The notes: a model not told the origin generated them from the sequence alone. Shown: positions 10,808-20,600, counted from the stretch's first letter. The stretch is 64,000 nucleotides of DNA from Chitinophagaceae bacterium BSSC1 (GCA_002256435.1 NKJC01000001.1:1054001-1118000), one strand, 5' to 3'. Program-made: numbers and translations.

Positions 10808-13801
10808 TTAGAGTTTTATATTGATACCAAAATTCACCAAGCGTTGCATAGGATAGCTGAAACCACTGGTGATTTCAGGATCCCTATCGTCTAGTTCTTT
10901 TGATTGTAAAGTGAATAAGTTATACGTCCTTAGAAAAACCCTAATGCTTTGTAGCTTAATATGATTTAATACATTTTGAGGAATAGTGTATCCCAATTCT
11001 AATTGCTTCAGCCTAACATAATCTCCATTGCGCATCCAATAAGAAGACTGCGCCTGATTATTGGCATTTGTACTAATATTTAATCTTGGATAAGTGGCAG
11101 AAGCCGCTGTTGATGGCGTCCATCTATTGAGGTTGTTTTCATATGCTTGTCCAAATCCGCCATTTTGAAAAGCCCAAATGCTATTACCCCCTACATAGAC
11201 ATCTCTATTTACAACACCTTGGATTAAGGCACTAAAATCAAAACCTTTATAGGCTGCTCCTAATGACAAACCAAAAAAGACCAATGGCTTTCCTACCCTT
11301 CCAATGGGTTTAATGTCTAGCTGATCAATGATACCATCAGCATTTAAGTCTTTGTATTTTATATCACCTGGCTGAGGGGTATATCCCACGGTTGTTGCAC
11401 TAGCATTTGCTTCTGCCTGTGTTTGAAAAAGACCTTCTGCTTGATATCCAAATGATTGACCTATACTTTGGCCTGTTCTTTTCATCCAATCATAAGGCCT
11501 ATATACTTCATCCGCAAAAAGCACTTTTGTATGTAAGACACTGATATTTCCAGTGGCATAATATTGAAATCCTTTTTGGGTTTTTTCTTGCCAGCCAAAT
11601 CTTAGGTCTAATCCGGAATACCTATTCTGTCCAATATTTTCTCTTGGATAGTCATTGCCAATAATGCTTGTACTCAAACCCCTGATTTGCATGAGGTCAA
11701 AATATTTGTTGTTGAAGTATTCAACAACCACATTTAACCTATTATCCAAAAAGGCCGCGTCAACGCCTAGATTAATTTTATTGGATTTTTCAATGCCAAT
11801 ATTTGTATTGGCCAATGGCTGCTCTGTAATAGCGGTTTGCGTTGCAGCTGAAGTTCCTAAATAGATACTGCTTGCGTCAAAAAAGCGTTGTATATAGGAG
11901 AAATATCCGGGGTCATCATTTCCATTTCTTCCTATTGATCCAAACAATTTCATGCGGCTTAACCATTGCTGTCCTTTCATGAAATTTTCTTTTTCCATAT
12001 TCCAAGCAAGACCTAGAGCAGGAAAGAATCCTCGTTTAAAATCGCCATGCGGCGGATACCTATTTGATCCATTGTAGCCAAATGCAGCTTCAACCACATA
12101 CTTGCTTTTGTAATCATACGCTACTCTACCAGAAATGCCACTAATGATATAAGGCAGATCACTATTGACTACATAATTATCTCTATTGGCCAAAAGCAAT
12201 GCACTGATACCGTGGGTCTGTTTGAATTTTTGGTCATAACCCATTGAGAACTCTAAATAATTACTCCTTCCTTGATACGCAATTCCGTTTCCGTTTGCTT
12301 GTGTACCATCTACCCCATATTTATTATAGGCAGTGGGTGTAGAACCTGCAATCATTTGATACACTGCAAATGATTTGCTTCTATTATTGTCTTCAGAAAG
12401 TGTTGCATTGATAGCTGTTTTTACCTGCGCCCATAAACCAGGTGTAATCCCGTCCAATTTTTGTTTCAGATAAAAATTGGCCAACATATCTCTTTTATAA
12501 TTCAGTCTATAGCCACTAGAAACAGTTTGCGCCATAATATTATTGGTGAACTGACTAGTGCCACCATAAGAACCATTTGCGTTATACACAGGGTAAGCAT
12601 TATTGGGTGTGTTGATCAAAGAACCAATAATGGAATTGGCTGTGGAACCAGGTTCTGAGCCACTCAGAATTCTACCCAACAAATAGATGCCACCTGTCAA
12701 GTTTTGATTGATAGACACATCTACATTAGACCTGATTACATAGGTTTTAAAATCGTTGTTGGTATTGTAGGAATTAGCAGGAGAGGTAATCAGGAATCCC
12801 GTTTGATTAACATGCTCCAATGAAATATAATACCTGGCAAATTTGTTACCGCCTGTTGCATTCAAAGAATACCTGTCAAATCTTGAGGTAGATTTGATGA
12901 CTTGATCACGCCAATTAACATCGGGATGTCCAAAAGGGTCTGTTCCATTTTTATAAGCATCCAAGTCTGCTTGGGTATATTTGGGAGCCAAGCCATCATT
13001 GATAGATGCTTCATTATATAATGTGGCATAATTAAATGCATTCAAGACTTTGGGAACGCCTAAGGAACTTTGCAAAGAAGTTTGAGCTGTAAATGAAATA
13101 GACTGACGCTCTGCTTTCCCCTTTTTGGTAGTAATTAATAAAACACCATTACTACCCCTTACTCCCATCATGGCCGTACTAAGGGCATCTTTTTGTAAAG
13201 TAACCGATTCAATATCTTCTAAATTGAAAATGGACAAATTGGCTACCACACCATCTATCATGACCAAGGGGTCTTGACCATGTAATGAAACAGAAGCGCC
13301 ATCAGATCCTGGTTGGCCAGAACCTTGAATGGAATACAATCCGGCCAAGCGTCCGGTTAGCGCATTCTTGACACTAGTGAGGGGAGACTTCAGAATGTCT
13401 TTGGAATAAATGGCTTCTGTTGATGTTGCTGTTAAATGGGGGGCAACCTGCGTATAAATCAACTCCGTCTGAGCGGATTTTTTACCCTCCAAGCTGGCAT
13501 CTGTACCTTTAATGACTACGGTATCCTTTAGGGAATTTGAGGTTTGAGCCGCTTTTTTGGTGCTTTTGGAATTGGTCTTTTGAACAGCTGTTTGCGACCC
13601 TTGGGTTGTTTGAGCCTTTGACCCAAAACTAGACAATAGAAAGAAAAAGCCCAACATAAGTCCCAATCCATTTTGGAAACAATGGCTGCCATTTTTGAGA
13701 AAATCTGGTTGAACTAGGCCAGAAACCCTTTTTTGGGGAAAATTGGATGCCAAAGTAGATCCAATTGTTTGGGCACCCTGAGAAATAGAAAATTCATTCA
13801 T
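10808..13801 (-). CDS. SusC-type TonB-dependent receptor lacking the usual N-terminal domain (first pair)
   Basis: 997 residues from ATG 13801. The N-terminus is unusual: about 48 residues precede the hydrophobic signal segment (LGLMLGFFFLLSSFGSKAQ). A later ATG at 13657 (Met49) could be the true start. After cleavage comes a Ser/Thr/Lys/Gln-rich linker (about residues 65-92) instead of the CarboxypepD_reg-like domain, and there is no EVVVVGYG-type TonB box; KDTVVIKGTD is the nearest candidate. The plug is otherwise normal (NALTGRLAGLYSIQGSG, VMIDGV, STAMMGVRGSNGVLLITTKKG) and the barrel ends in RLVNFGINIKL. It is the first gene of the glycan operon. Confidence 0.92.
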   Translation of the reverse strand: MNEFSISQGAQTIGSTLASNFPQKRVSGLVQPDFLKNGSHCFQNGLGLMLGFFFLLSSFGSKAQTTQGSQTAVQKTNSKSTKKAAQTSNSLKDTVVIKGTDASLEGKKSAQTELIYTQVAPHLTATSTEAIYSKDILKSPLTSVKNALTGRLAGLYSIQGSGQPGSDGASVSLHGQDPLVMIDGVVANLSIFNLEDIESVTLQKDALSTAMMGVRGSNGVLLITTKKGKAERQSISFTAQTSLQSSLGVPKVLNAFNYATLYNEASINDGLAPKYTQADLDAYKNGTDPFGHPDVNWRDQVIKSTSRFDRYSLNATGGNKFARYYISLEHVNQTGFLITSPANSYNTNNDFKTYVIRSNVDVSINQNLTGGIYLLGRILSGSEPGSTANSIIGSLINTPNNAYPVYNANGSYGGTSQFTNNIMAQTVSSGYRLNYKRDMLANFYLKQKLDGITPGLWAQVKTAINATLSEDNNRSKSFAVYQMIAGSTPTAYNKYGVDGTQANGNGIAYQGRSNYLEFSMGYDQKFKQTHGISALLLANRDNYVVNSDLPYIISGISGRVAYDYKSKYVVEAAFGYNGSNRYPPHGDFKRGFFPALGLAWNMEKENFMKGQQWLSRMKLFGSIGRNGNDDPGYFSYIQRFFDASSIYLGTSAATQTAITEQPLANTNIGIEKSNKINLGVDAAFLDNRLNVVVEYFNNKYFDLMQIRGLSTSIIGNDYPRENIGQNRYSGLDLRFGWQEKTQKGFQYYATGNISVLHTKVLFADEVYRPYDWMKRTGQSIGQSFGYQAEGLFQTQAEANASATTVGYTPQPGDIKYKDLNADGIIDQLDIKPIGRVGKPLVFFGLSLGAAYKGFDFSALIQGVVNRDVYVGGNSIWAFQNGGFGQAYENNLNRWTPSTAASATYPRLNISTNANNQAQSSYWMRNGDYVRLKQLELGYTIPQNVLNHIKLQSIRVFLRTYNLFTLQSKELDDRDPEITSGFSYPMQRLVNFGINIKL

Positions 13802-13841
13802 ACAGCTTAGTTTTCGTGCAATCGAAATAATGATTCGGTAC

Positions 13842-13849
13842 CAAAACTA
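13842..13849 (-). promoter_or_regulatory. Candidate -7 promoter box of the first susC operon
   Basis: On the minus strand the eight bases read TAGTTTTG, matching the TAnnTTTG box of Bacteroidota promoters, 40 bases before the susC ATG. I see no good -33 TTG at the expected distance, which would fit an activator-dependent promoter because the phased repeats begin about 10 bases upstream. Confidence 0.5.
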
Positions 13850-13860
13850 GCTATAACAAG

Positions 13861-13902
13861 GGGGGTAAATGGGGGTATTTGTCGGATAAAAAGGGGGTAA
13901 AT
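13861..13902. promoter_or_regulatory. Three phased direct repeats, probable binding sites of the hybrid two-component regulator
   Basis: GGGGGTAAAT occurs at 13861-13870 and 13893-13902, with the variant GGGGGTATTT at 13871-13880. Start-to-start distances are 10 and 22 bases, close to one and two helical turns, as expected for AraC-type proteins binding one face of DNA. They lie between the regulator gene and the susC operon, directly upstream of the candidate -7 box. The repeats are seen; their role is inferred. Confidence 0.55.
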
Positions 13903-14010
13903 TCGTAATTTATAGCCAATTTCAAGAAAATGATTGCGTCGAGAACCTTATATTAAAACGGCTATTTTTCGGTAAATAAGGAATTTTTAGGGGCAAAACA
14001 GCTCAAAAAC

Positions 14011-17000
14011 TCAGTTTTTGATCAATTTTTCGTTCAATTGGAAGCTTTTGCCCAGATTTTTGCGGTATTTTTCTATGTATTCAGAAGGTTTTAAGCCAAA
14101 AGTTTTTTGAAATTGCTCCCGGAAGTACTTAATATCTTTCATACCCACATAAAATGCCGTCTCATTGACATTATAATTGGTATTAATAAACATTTCTGCG
14201 GCCTTTCTTAAACGGATAAATCTGATAAAGGCATTGGCAGATTGTCCAGAGATGGTTTTGATTTTCTTGTACAATTTACTATGGCTCATCCCTATTTCCT
14301 GGGCAAATAATTGAATATTAAAGTCATCATTGTCCAAATGCTTTTCAACAATAGCAATGCAGGTTTCTAGAAATTCCTTGTACTCTCCTGAGATTTTCAA
14401 AGAATTTTCCTGGTGGGTGATCTCATTATAGAAGTATTTCTGCAGGTTTTGCTGGTTGCGCAACAGACTGGCTACTCTGGCAACCAAGAAGTCTTTTTCA
14501 AAGGGCTTGGTGATATAATCATCAGCACCATACTCAATACCCTTTAATTTAGATTCGGAAGAAGTACTGCCCGTTAATAGGATAAAGGGAATATGGTTGG
14601 TGGAGGCGGTTTCTTTGATAGATCGGCAAAAATCTATCCCTGTCATGTTTTTCATGACCACATCACTAATGATAATGTCTGGTTGCTGTTCTTTGGCCAT
14701 TTGAAGACCTTGGTCTCCATCAATTGCTTCATGTACCAGAAACTCCGCTGAAAATAGTTGGGATAAATAAGAGCGCATTTGATCGTTATCGTCTACTACC
14801 AACATGGTCTTTTTTTCTGTTACTAGTAGTTCTAATCCATTGGTCAGAATTGGTGTCTGCTCGGTTAGACTGTCATTCCCGGCCCTGATTTCATCTAATA
14901 CCAAGTTCTGACCTACGGCGATATCATGTGTTTCTATATTCCCAAAATGTGCTTTACCCTTTAAAATACTAATATGAAACAGGGTTCCACTTGCCGGGTC
15001 ACTTTTGTAGTCAATGGTACCATGATGGTTTTCAATAAATTTCTTGACCAAGTATAATCCAATTCCAAAACCAGGTTTTAGTGGATTGGTTAAATCATTT
15101 ACGCGATAATATTTTTCAAATAATTTGTTCCCTACATCCTTTGGAATACCCTGCCCATTATCTGCCACTTCCACTTCAATAGTATTGTCTTTCTCCAATA
15201 ATTTTAATGAAACACTGCCATTTTCAGCTGTGTATTTCAATGCATTTGACAAGAGATTGTAAAAAATGATTTCTAGTTTTTCCTTGTCACCAAAAACTTC
15301 TATGTTTTGATTGGGGCAGATAAATTCATAATGAATGTTTTTGCTTTTGGCCTGCTGCGCAAAATAAAGGAATGTATCTTGGCACAATTGGCTAAAATTC
15401 ACCTTAGAAATTTGCATGACCCCGGTATCACTTTCTGTTTTTCTAAATAATAGCAATTGATCTACCAGACTAAGTAATCTGCGTGCATTTCTATAAACAA
15501 AATTGAGTTCGCTTTTATCTGCATCATTGGAATCCTTATGAAGAATGTCTTTAATGGGATTGATGATTAAAGCAAGTGGTGTTCTAAATTCATGAACAAT
15601 ATTAGTAAAAAATGCTTGCCTGCTTTCATTCACCTCCCTTTCCTTTTCAGCATTTATTTCAGTCAATTTTACTTTGAACTTGAGGTTGTCTTGGTTGATT
15701 TTATATTGGATAATAATAAAAGCAATTGCAGTTACAAGGAGCGCGTATAAAGTATAGGCCCACCAAGTTCTGTACCAGGGAGGTAAAACAATGATTTGTA
15801 AAATGGTTTCTTTGGTATTCCATTCTCCATTGGCATTAGTACTTTTTAAACGCAGTTGGTAACTACCTTCTGTAATATTATTGAAGTTAATGTTCTTGGC
15901 ATTCCCAGTATAGTTCCAGTTTTTATCCCAGCCATCAAGCAAATAGGCATATAGTATTTTCTCTGGAGATGCATATTCCAAAGCATTAAAGCGAAAAGAC
16001 AGTACCGCTTCACTATAAGGAATCTGAATAGACTTAATCCCTAACTCATCTGCTTCTTTTACAAATTCTTGCACATCAGATAAAGGCTTATTATTGATTT
16101 GAATATCAGTGATGTACAAAGATGGCATATAGCTCCGCACCAATACCTGATCAGGATTAAAAAGACTAAATCCATTAATGCCACCAAAGACCATTTCTCC
16201 AGAATGCAATTGCAAAGCGGCATTATAAGAAAACTGGTTGCTTTGAAGCCCATCGCTCTGGTAAAAATTCTTAAACTTTTCTGTAACAGGATCAAACTTA
16301 GATAGGCCATTAAAAGTGCTCAACCAAAGATTGCCAGCATTGTCTTCATTAATGTTCAGCACTGCATTATTACAAAGCCCATTGGCATCAGAATAACGCT
16401 TGATGATTTGCCCCTTTTGTCTATCAAATAATACAAGTCCGCCACCTTCAATACCTAACCAGAAATGCTGTTTTTTATCTTCATAAATGGCGCGTATGGG
16501 TTTGCCAATATTGAACTGCAAGTGTTTTTGATTCTTTTTGTCAATTTTAAATAATTGACTGGCATTGCCTCCCCATAAATTTTGCTGATTATCCTCAAAC
16601 AAAGAAATCAAGTTCTCAAACTCTTGATTAAACAATTCAAACTTGTTTAGTTCCCTGTTAAACTTATACAATCTACCCCTACTAAATGTGCTTGCCCATA
16701 AACTGTTGGACCTGTCTTGATACAGCAGCCATACATTGTTGTTTTCAAAATTCTCAACTGCATTAAAACAGGAATAATGCTCAAATTTTCCTGAGTTGCT
16801 ATTGAACTTACAAATTCCGCCTCCAAAAGTGGCAATCCAAATATTACCCAAATAATCTTCTTTTATGCTAGTAACTGAATTATGACTCAGCGATTGAGGG
16901 TTCCCTTCTACATGTTTGAAATTGGTAAAACTGTTTTGCTTTCTATTCCAAATACTTAATCCTCCTCCATCTGTACCAACCAATAAATGCTGGTTTTTAT

Positions 17001-18105
17001 CTTCACAAAAGGAATAAATAAAATTACTAGAAAGGGTATTTTGGCTTAATGGATTACGAGCTATATTAATGAATTGATTCTTCTGATTATCTACAATATG
17101 AACGCCTCCCTTAATAGTGCCAATCCACATTCTAGACTCCCTATCCATGACAATAGAATAAACCGATTCGCTGGATAATTTATTTTTTCCTTCTTCCGGC
17201 AATATATATGAGAAGGTTTTGGTAACCGGGTCTAAAATATTAACGCCCCCGCCATCTGTGCCAATCCATAATTTTCCTTTTGCATCAAAACATAAGCTAG
17301 TAATTAAAGTGCTATTTAGTTGTTTATCCGCAACCTGATAGTGTGCTGAAAATTGGTTAGTGCTTGTTTGGTATTCATACAATCCATTATCAGTTCCTAT
17401 CCAAATATTACCCGCTTTATCAGGCAATAAACAGGTTCCCGACTTAATACTAGCATTGATAATCTTTATCTTACCAGTTGTAATATCATAGCTACATAGA
17501 CCAATATCCAGAACAGATAGCCAAACCTGGTTCTTTGTGATACAAATAGACCTTACATTATAACCAGAAACGGCTTTTTTTTGTACCAATAAGGGAATTT
17601 GTTGAGCTGCTTTTTCATGGGCTTTTTTGACAATCAAACCCCAACCATTTGTTCCAATAAAAACATTGCCCACTTTATCTGATGCTATTGTATTGGCATT
17701 AAAAACTGCTTTTGATAAAACCGTAGAAGCATAGGGATAAAAATTGGCCGTTGAAAATCTTCCTGTAGTAGCATTGTAAATAGACAAGCCTTGGCCCGTT
17801 CCTACCCAAAGATGATGTTGTGCATCTTCGTGCACTGTATAAATATAATTATGAGGCAAAGAAGTGGAGTCACTGATTCTATTTCTGAATATTTTAAATT
17901 CAGTGCCGTCATACCTGTTTAAGCCATCGTAAGTACCAAACCAAATGAACCCTTTGTTATCTTGGTATACACACCTGACTGAGTTATTAGAAAGTCCGTT
18001 TTGAATGGATAGTTGAGAAATATTATGTTCTTCGGCACCATTTGAAACAATAGGCCAGCAAATTTGAAACAGAAGTAATATCAGAAATCCACAAACAAAT
18101 CTCAT
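14011..18105 (-). CDS. Hybrid two-component system regulator (sensor kinase, receiver and AraC domain in one protein)
   Basis: 1364 residues, full length for this family. A signal peptide (about 1-23) is followed by a periplasmic two-propeller sensor made of Reg_prop repeats such as LSNNSVRCVYQDNKGFIWFGTYDGLNRY. A Y_Y_Y domain (about 690-770) and one transmembrane helix (YTLYALLVTAIAFIIIQY, near 790) come next. HisKA carries the phosphorylated His in VHEFRTPL, and HATPase_c shows NLLSNALKYT and DNGQGIP. The receiver has Asp in DIIISDVV. The C-terminal HTH_18 domain includes IGMSHSKLYKKIK and GMKDIKYFREQFQKTFG. It should sense an oligosaccharide in the periplasm and activate the adjacent susCD/GH operon. 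Confidence 0.96.
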   Translation of the reverse strand: MRFVCGFLILLLFQICWPIVSNGAEEHNISQLSIQNGLSNNSVRCVYQDNKGFIWFGTYDGLNRYDGTEFKIFRNRISDSTSLPHNYIYTVHEDAQHHLWVGTGQGLSIYNATTGRFSTANFYPYASTVLSKAVFNANTIASDKVGNVFIGTNGWGLIVKKAHEKAAQQIPLLVQKKAVSGYNVRSICITKNQVWLSVLDIGLCSYDITTGKIKIINASIKSGTCLLPDKAGNIWIGTDNGLYEYQTSTNQFSAHYQVADKQLNSTLITSLCFDAKGKLWIGTDGGGVNILDPVTKTFSYILPEEGKNKLSSESVYSIVMDRESRMWIGTIKGGVHIVDNQKNQFINIARNPLSQNTLSSNFIYSFCEDKNQHLLVGTDGGGLSIWNRKQNSFTNFKHVEGNPQSLSHNSVTSIKEDYLGNIWIATFGGGICKFNSNSGKFEHYSCFNAVENFENNNVWLLYQDRSNSLWASTFSRGRLYKFNRELNKFELFNQEFENLISLFEDNQQNLWGGNASQLFKIDKKNQKHLQFNIGKPIRAIYEDKKQHFWLGIEGGGLVLFDRQKGQIIKRYSDANGLCNNAVLNINEDNAGNLWLSTFNGLSKFDPVTEKFKNFYQSDGLQSNQFSYNAALQLHSGEMVFGGINGFSLFNPDQVLVRSYMPSLYITDIQINNKPLSDVQEFVKEADELGIKSIQIPYSEAVLSFRFNALEYASPEKILYAYLLDGWDKNWNYTGNAKNINFNNITEGSYQLRLKSTNANGEWNTKETILQIIVLPPWYRTWWAYTLYALLVTAIAFIIIQYKINQDNLKFKVKLTEINAEKEREVNESRQAFFTNIVHEFRTPLALIINPIKDILHKDSNDADKSELNFVYRNARRLLSLVDQLLLFRKTESDTGVMQISKVNFSQLCQDTFLYFAQQAKSKNIHYEFICPNQNIEVFGDKEKLEIIFYNLLSNALKYTAENGSVSLKLLEKDNTIEVEVADNGQGIPKDVGNKLFEKYYRVNDLTNPLKPGFGIGLYLVKKFIENHHGTIDYKSDPASGTLFHISILKGKAHFGNIETHDIAVGQNLVLDEIRAGNDSLTEQTPILTNGLELLVTEKKTMLVVDDNDQMRSYLSQLFSAEFLVHEAIDGDQGLQMAKEQQPDIIISDVVMKNMTGIDFCRSIKETASTNHIPFILLTGSTSSESKLKGIEYGADDYITKPFEKDFLVARVASLLRNQQNLQKYFYNEITHQENSLKISGEYKEFLETCIAIVEKHLDNDDFNIQLFAQEIGMSHSKLYKKIKTISGQSANAFIRFIRLRKAAEMFINTNYNVNETAFYVGMKDIKYFREQFQKTFGLKPSEYIEKYRKNLGKSFQLNEKLIKN

Positions 18106-18118
18106 CTTGTAAAAATAA

Positions 18119-18145
18119 CAAATATGCGCTTTAATCTTAAGGCAA
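18119..18145 (-). promoter_or_regulatory. Weak candidate promoter of the hybrid regulator gene
   Basis: On the minus strand CATATTTG (18126 to 18119) differs from TAnnTTTG by one base and has a TTG 16 bases upstream. It lies 13 bases before the ATG of the regulator. The rest of the 72-base divergent gap shows no convincing promoter for the plus-strand fucosidase. Confidence 0.35.
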
Positions 18146-18177
18146 GTTGTAATTTAGTATACTAATCAGTTTTTCGT

Positions 18178-19665
18178 ATGCCCAAACTAACATTGATTTT
18201 AATTGCATTATTTATTGGTCTTAATAGTCCGGCGCAAACCCCCAAGGGTGTAATGACTCCTTCTCAACTAAGCCAAGTAGAAAGGGGTTATGGTATGTTT
18301 ATCCATTTTGGTTTAAACACGTTTAATGAAACCGAATGGTCTAATGGAACACTGCCTGCAAATTCTTACAAGCCCACCAATTTAGACTGTGATCAATGGG
18401 TAAAATTTGCCAAGGATGCGGGATTCAGGTATGTGATCTTGGTAACCAAACACCATGATGGTTTCTGTCTTTGGAATAGTAAATACACAGACTATGATGT
18501 TGCTGCAACCTCTGTACCCACCGATGTTGTAGGTGAAGTAGCTAAGGCCTGCAAGAAATATGGTTTGAAACTGGGTTTGTATTATTCTTTATGGGATAGA
18601 CATGAACCAAGCTATAAAAATACCCCAGCCTATTTGGACTATATGAAAAAACAGTTAACAGAACTGCTGACCCAATATGGAGAAATTTGTGAACTCTGGT
18701 TTGATGGTGGTTGGAATAAAAAAGACGCTGAATGGAATCTGCCTGATGTCTACAACCACGTAAAGTCATTGCAAAAAAATATCTTGCTAACGGTGAATCA
18801 TTCTATTGGCAAACCTGAGAACCATAGTGCTATTCGTCAACCAAAAGATTATGCCAAGGGCGATCCTATCAGATACTACCCCATTGATTTTAGAATCAAG
18901 GATCCCAATTTTGCCAGGTGGGATGACCCCAAATATTATGACTGGAAGGGACAGTTATACTATCTCTCTTTTGAACACACTATTTGTTTATCCGATAGAT
19001 GGAATTGGTTTCAAAAAAAACAGGTCTTGGCTGCAAGACCCTTGGATGAATTAGAAGAATTGTTTTATTGGGGAACAGCCAATGACAATATTTTAATTGT
19101 GAATGTTCCACCAGACTTAACGGGCCGCATTAGAACCAACGAACAAATCAGGATGCTGGAATTAGCAGATAGATTGGGTATTAGAAGTGGGGTTAGCAAA
19201 CTACCATCGGGGCCTAAAAATCTAGCATTCAATTTGCCCATTAAAGCTAGTTCAGAAACCGAAAAAGAGCCAGCGCAACAGGCCATTGACTTTAGTTTAG
19301 AAACTGCATGGACTGCAACAGATACCCTTGCTAATTTGGAAATTAGTTTTCCAAATCCAATTGTTTTTAATCGCGTTAGCCTATTAGAAAATGCTTTTAT
19401 GAAAGACCTTGGCGATGGATTTTCTAGTATCCGCATATTCAATATCCAAGAATTTGAATTGCAATCCTATGCCAATGGCCAGTGGAATAGTTTTTATACA
19501 GGCGAAAATATTGGTGCTTGCAAAACCATTCAATTACCCATAAATATCAAGGCTGAGAAAATCAAACTTGTTATTCGAAAAGCATCAGGACCACCTTCTA
19601 TAAGTCATATAGCTGTAGCCGATATTGCTACTAAAGGCATTAGAAAAGTAAAAAACAATTGGTAA
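18178..19665 (+). CDS. GH29 alpha-L-fucosidase with C-terminal sugar-binding-like domain
   Basis: 495 residues with a signal peptide ending near LNSPAQ. The barrel shows GYGMFIHFGLNTF, FRYVILVTKHHDGFCLW and LKLGLYYSLWDRHEP; the likely nucleophile is Asp176 in ELWFDGGW. The region after about residue 340 (ASSETEKEPAQQAIDFSLETAWTA) looks like an F5/8 discoidin-type domain. The protein removes terminal alpha-L-fucose, most like the subfamily with relaxed or alpha-1,3/4 preference, though I cannot assign linkage. It is divergent from the hybrid regulator, 72 bases away, so it probably belongs to the same regulon. The SGNH hydrolase follows 74 bases later. Confidence 0.92.
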   Translation: MPKLTLILIALFIGLNSPAQTPKGVMTPSQLSQVERGYGMFIHFGLNTFNETEWSNGTLPANSYKPTNLDCDQWVKFAKDAGFRYVILVTKHHDGFCLWNSKYTDYDVAATSVPTDVVGEVAKACKKYGLKLGLYYSLWDRHEPSYKNTPAYLDYMKKQLTELLTQYGEICELWFDGGWNKKDAEWNLPDVYNHVKSLQKNILLTVNHSIGKPENHSAIRQPKDYAKGDPIRYYPIDFRIKDPNFARWDDPKYYDWKGQLYYLSFEHTICLSDRWNWFQKKQVLAARPLDELEELFYWGTANDNILIVNVPPDLTGRIRTNEQIRMLELADRLGIRSGVSKLPSGPKNLAFNLPIKASSETEKEPAQQAIDFSLETAWTATDTLANLEISFPNPIVFNRVSLLENAFMKDLGDGFSSIRIFNIQEFELQSYANGQWNSFYTGENIGACKTIQLPINIKAEKIKLVIRKASGPPSISHIAVADIATKGIRKVKNNW

Positions 19666-19716
19666 GGTTTTAGCAGAGATAGTCTTGAGGTCAAAACGGT
19701 AAGCTGCTTATTTTCT

Positions 19717-19724
19717 TATCTTTA
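19717..19724 (+). promoter_or_regulatory. Weak -7-like box before the SGNH hydrolase gene
   Basis: TATCTTTA lies 15 bases before the ATG and differs from TAnnTTTG only in its last base. I find no TTG at a normal -33 distance, so the gene may instead be read through from the fucosidase. Confidence 0.3.
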
Positions 19725-19739
19725 GAGCAAAGCTGAACC

Positions 19740-20567
19740 ATGAAGAAAGTCTTGCTCTTAGTTGTACTATTTATTGCTCAAAGTTCTTTTGCGCCAAAAC
19801 CAATCACATGGGTTGCCATTGGCGATAGCATTACTTATTTGAATGACCATCAGAATGAAACGGGCAATAGGGTTACAAAGGGCTATATGACCAGGGTGCA
19901 AGAAAAAATGCCCCAGCTTCAATTCACCAATAAAGGATACAATGGATGGACTGCCATTCGCATTGCCACCGAAATAGAAAAACTGGGTTTGCAAAAAGCA
20001 GATTTGTATTCCGTGTTTCTAGGAACCAATGACTGGTGGGGTTCTAAACCTTTGGGAATATTCGCTGACTATGAAAATAACACTGGACCAACAACCGTAT
20101 ATGGTGCATTCAGGGTCATCATCAATAAACTCCGTAGCCTCAATGACCAAGCCAAAATTGTACTGATTACACCCATGCAGCGCGTAGATTTTGTTTATAT
20201 CAATAACCCTAAGAACAATGCCTACGGATCTTATAAACCAAAGAACGGTCAGCAATTAGAAGATTTTGCAAAAGCAGTGGTGGCCATTGCAGACTATGAA
20301 AAGATTCCTGTGCTTGACCTCTATCATCAAAAGGGAATGGATCATAAAAACTTGGTGCAGTTCAAACGATTAAAGGATTCCACAACGGGCAACTATGTGA
20401 ATTATCCTTACCCTGATTTTATTGATAAACCTTTTCATCCAGGTGTGGATGAATATCCCTATCCAGAAGCTGCACAGAATATCACTTTTGACGGTTTACA
20501 CCCTTCAGATAAGGGCTATGAACAAATTACCAAAGGACTTTTGAAGATTTTTAAAAACTTGGATTAA
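19740..20567 (+). CDS. SGNH/GDSL-family hydrolase, exported
   Basis: 275 residues with a short signal peptide (MKKVLLLVVLFIAQSSFA). Block I with the nucleophile Ser is WVAIGDSITYLND, block III is FLGTNDWWG (Gly-x-Asn-Asp), and block V is FDGLHPSDKGYEQ with the Asp and His of the triad. Such enzymes are lipases, carbohydrate acetylesterases or peptidases. Its position behind a fucosidase of a glycan locus suggests de-esterification of the same glycan, but that is inference from context only. The family assignment is firm. Confidence 0.88.
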   Translation: MKKVLLLVVLFIAQSSFAPKPITWVAIGDSITYLNDHQNETGNRVTKGYMTRVQEKMPQLQFTNKGYNGWTAIRIATEIEKLGLQKADLYSVFLGTNDWWGSKPLGIFADYENNTGPTTVYGAFRVIINKLRSLNDQAKIVLITPMQRVDFVYINNPKNNAYGSYKPKNGQQLEDFAKAVVAIADYEKIPVLDLYHQKGMDHKNLVQFKRLKDSTTGNYVNYPYPDFIDKPFHPGVDEYPYPEAAQNITFDGLHPSDKGYEQITKGLLKIFKNLD

Positions 20568-20587
20568 CTGATTTTCTGACAACTTAG

Positions 20588-20595
20588 TATCTTTG
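20588..20595 (+). promoter_or_regulatory. -7 promoter box immediately before a TTG start
   Basis: TATCTTTG is an exact TAnnTTTG match and ends only five bases before the TTG start codon at 20601. Transcription would begin at about the start codon itself, giving a leaderless message. The upstream -33 element is weak (CTG 17 bases upstream). Confidence 0.5.
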
Positions 20596-20600
20596 CCCAA

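Noticed and set aside
5884..13801. Tandem duplication of a susCD pair
   Set aside because: The two SusC and two SusD proteins share family motifs but are widely different along their length, including the N-terminal layout, so recent duplication is not supported.
19065..19442. Minus-strand open frame of 125 codons inside the fucosidase region
   Set aside because: The opposite strand encodes conserved GH29 sequence; the antisense protein shows no signal, domain or start context.
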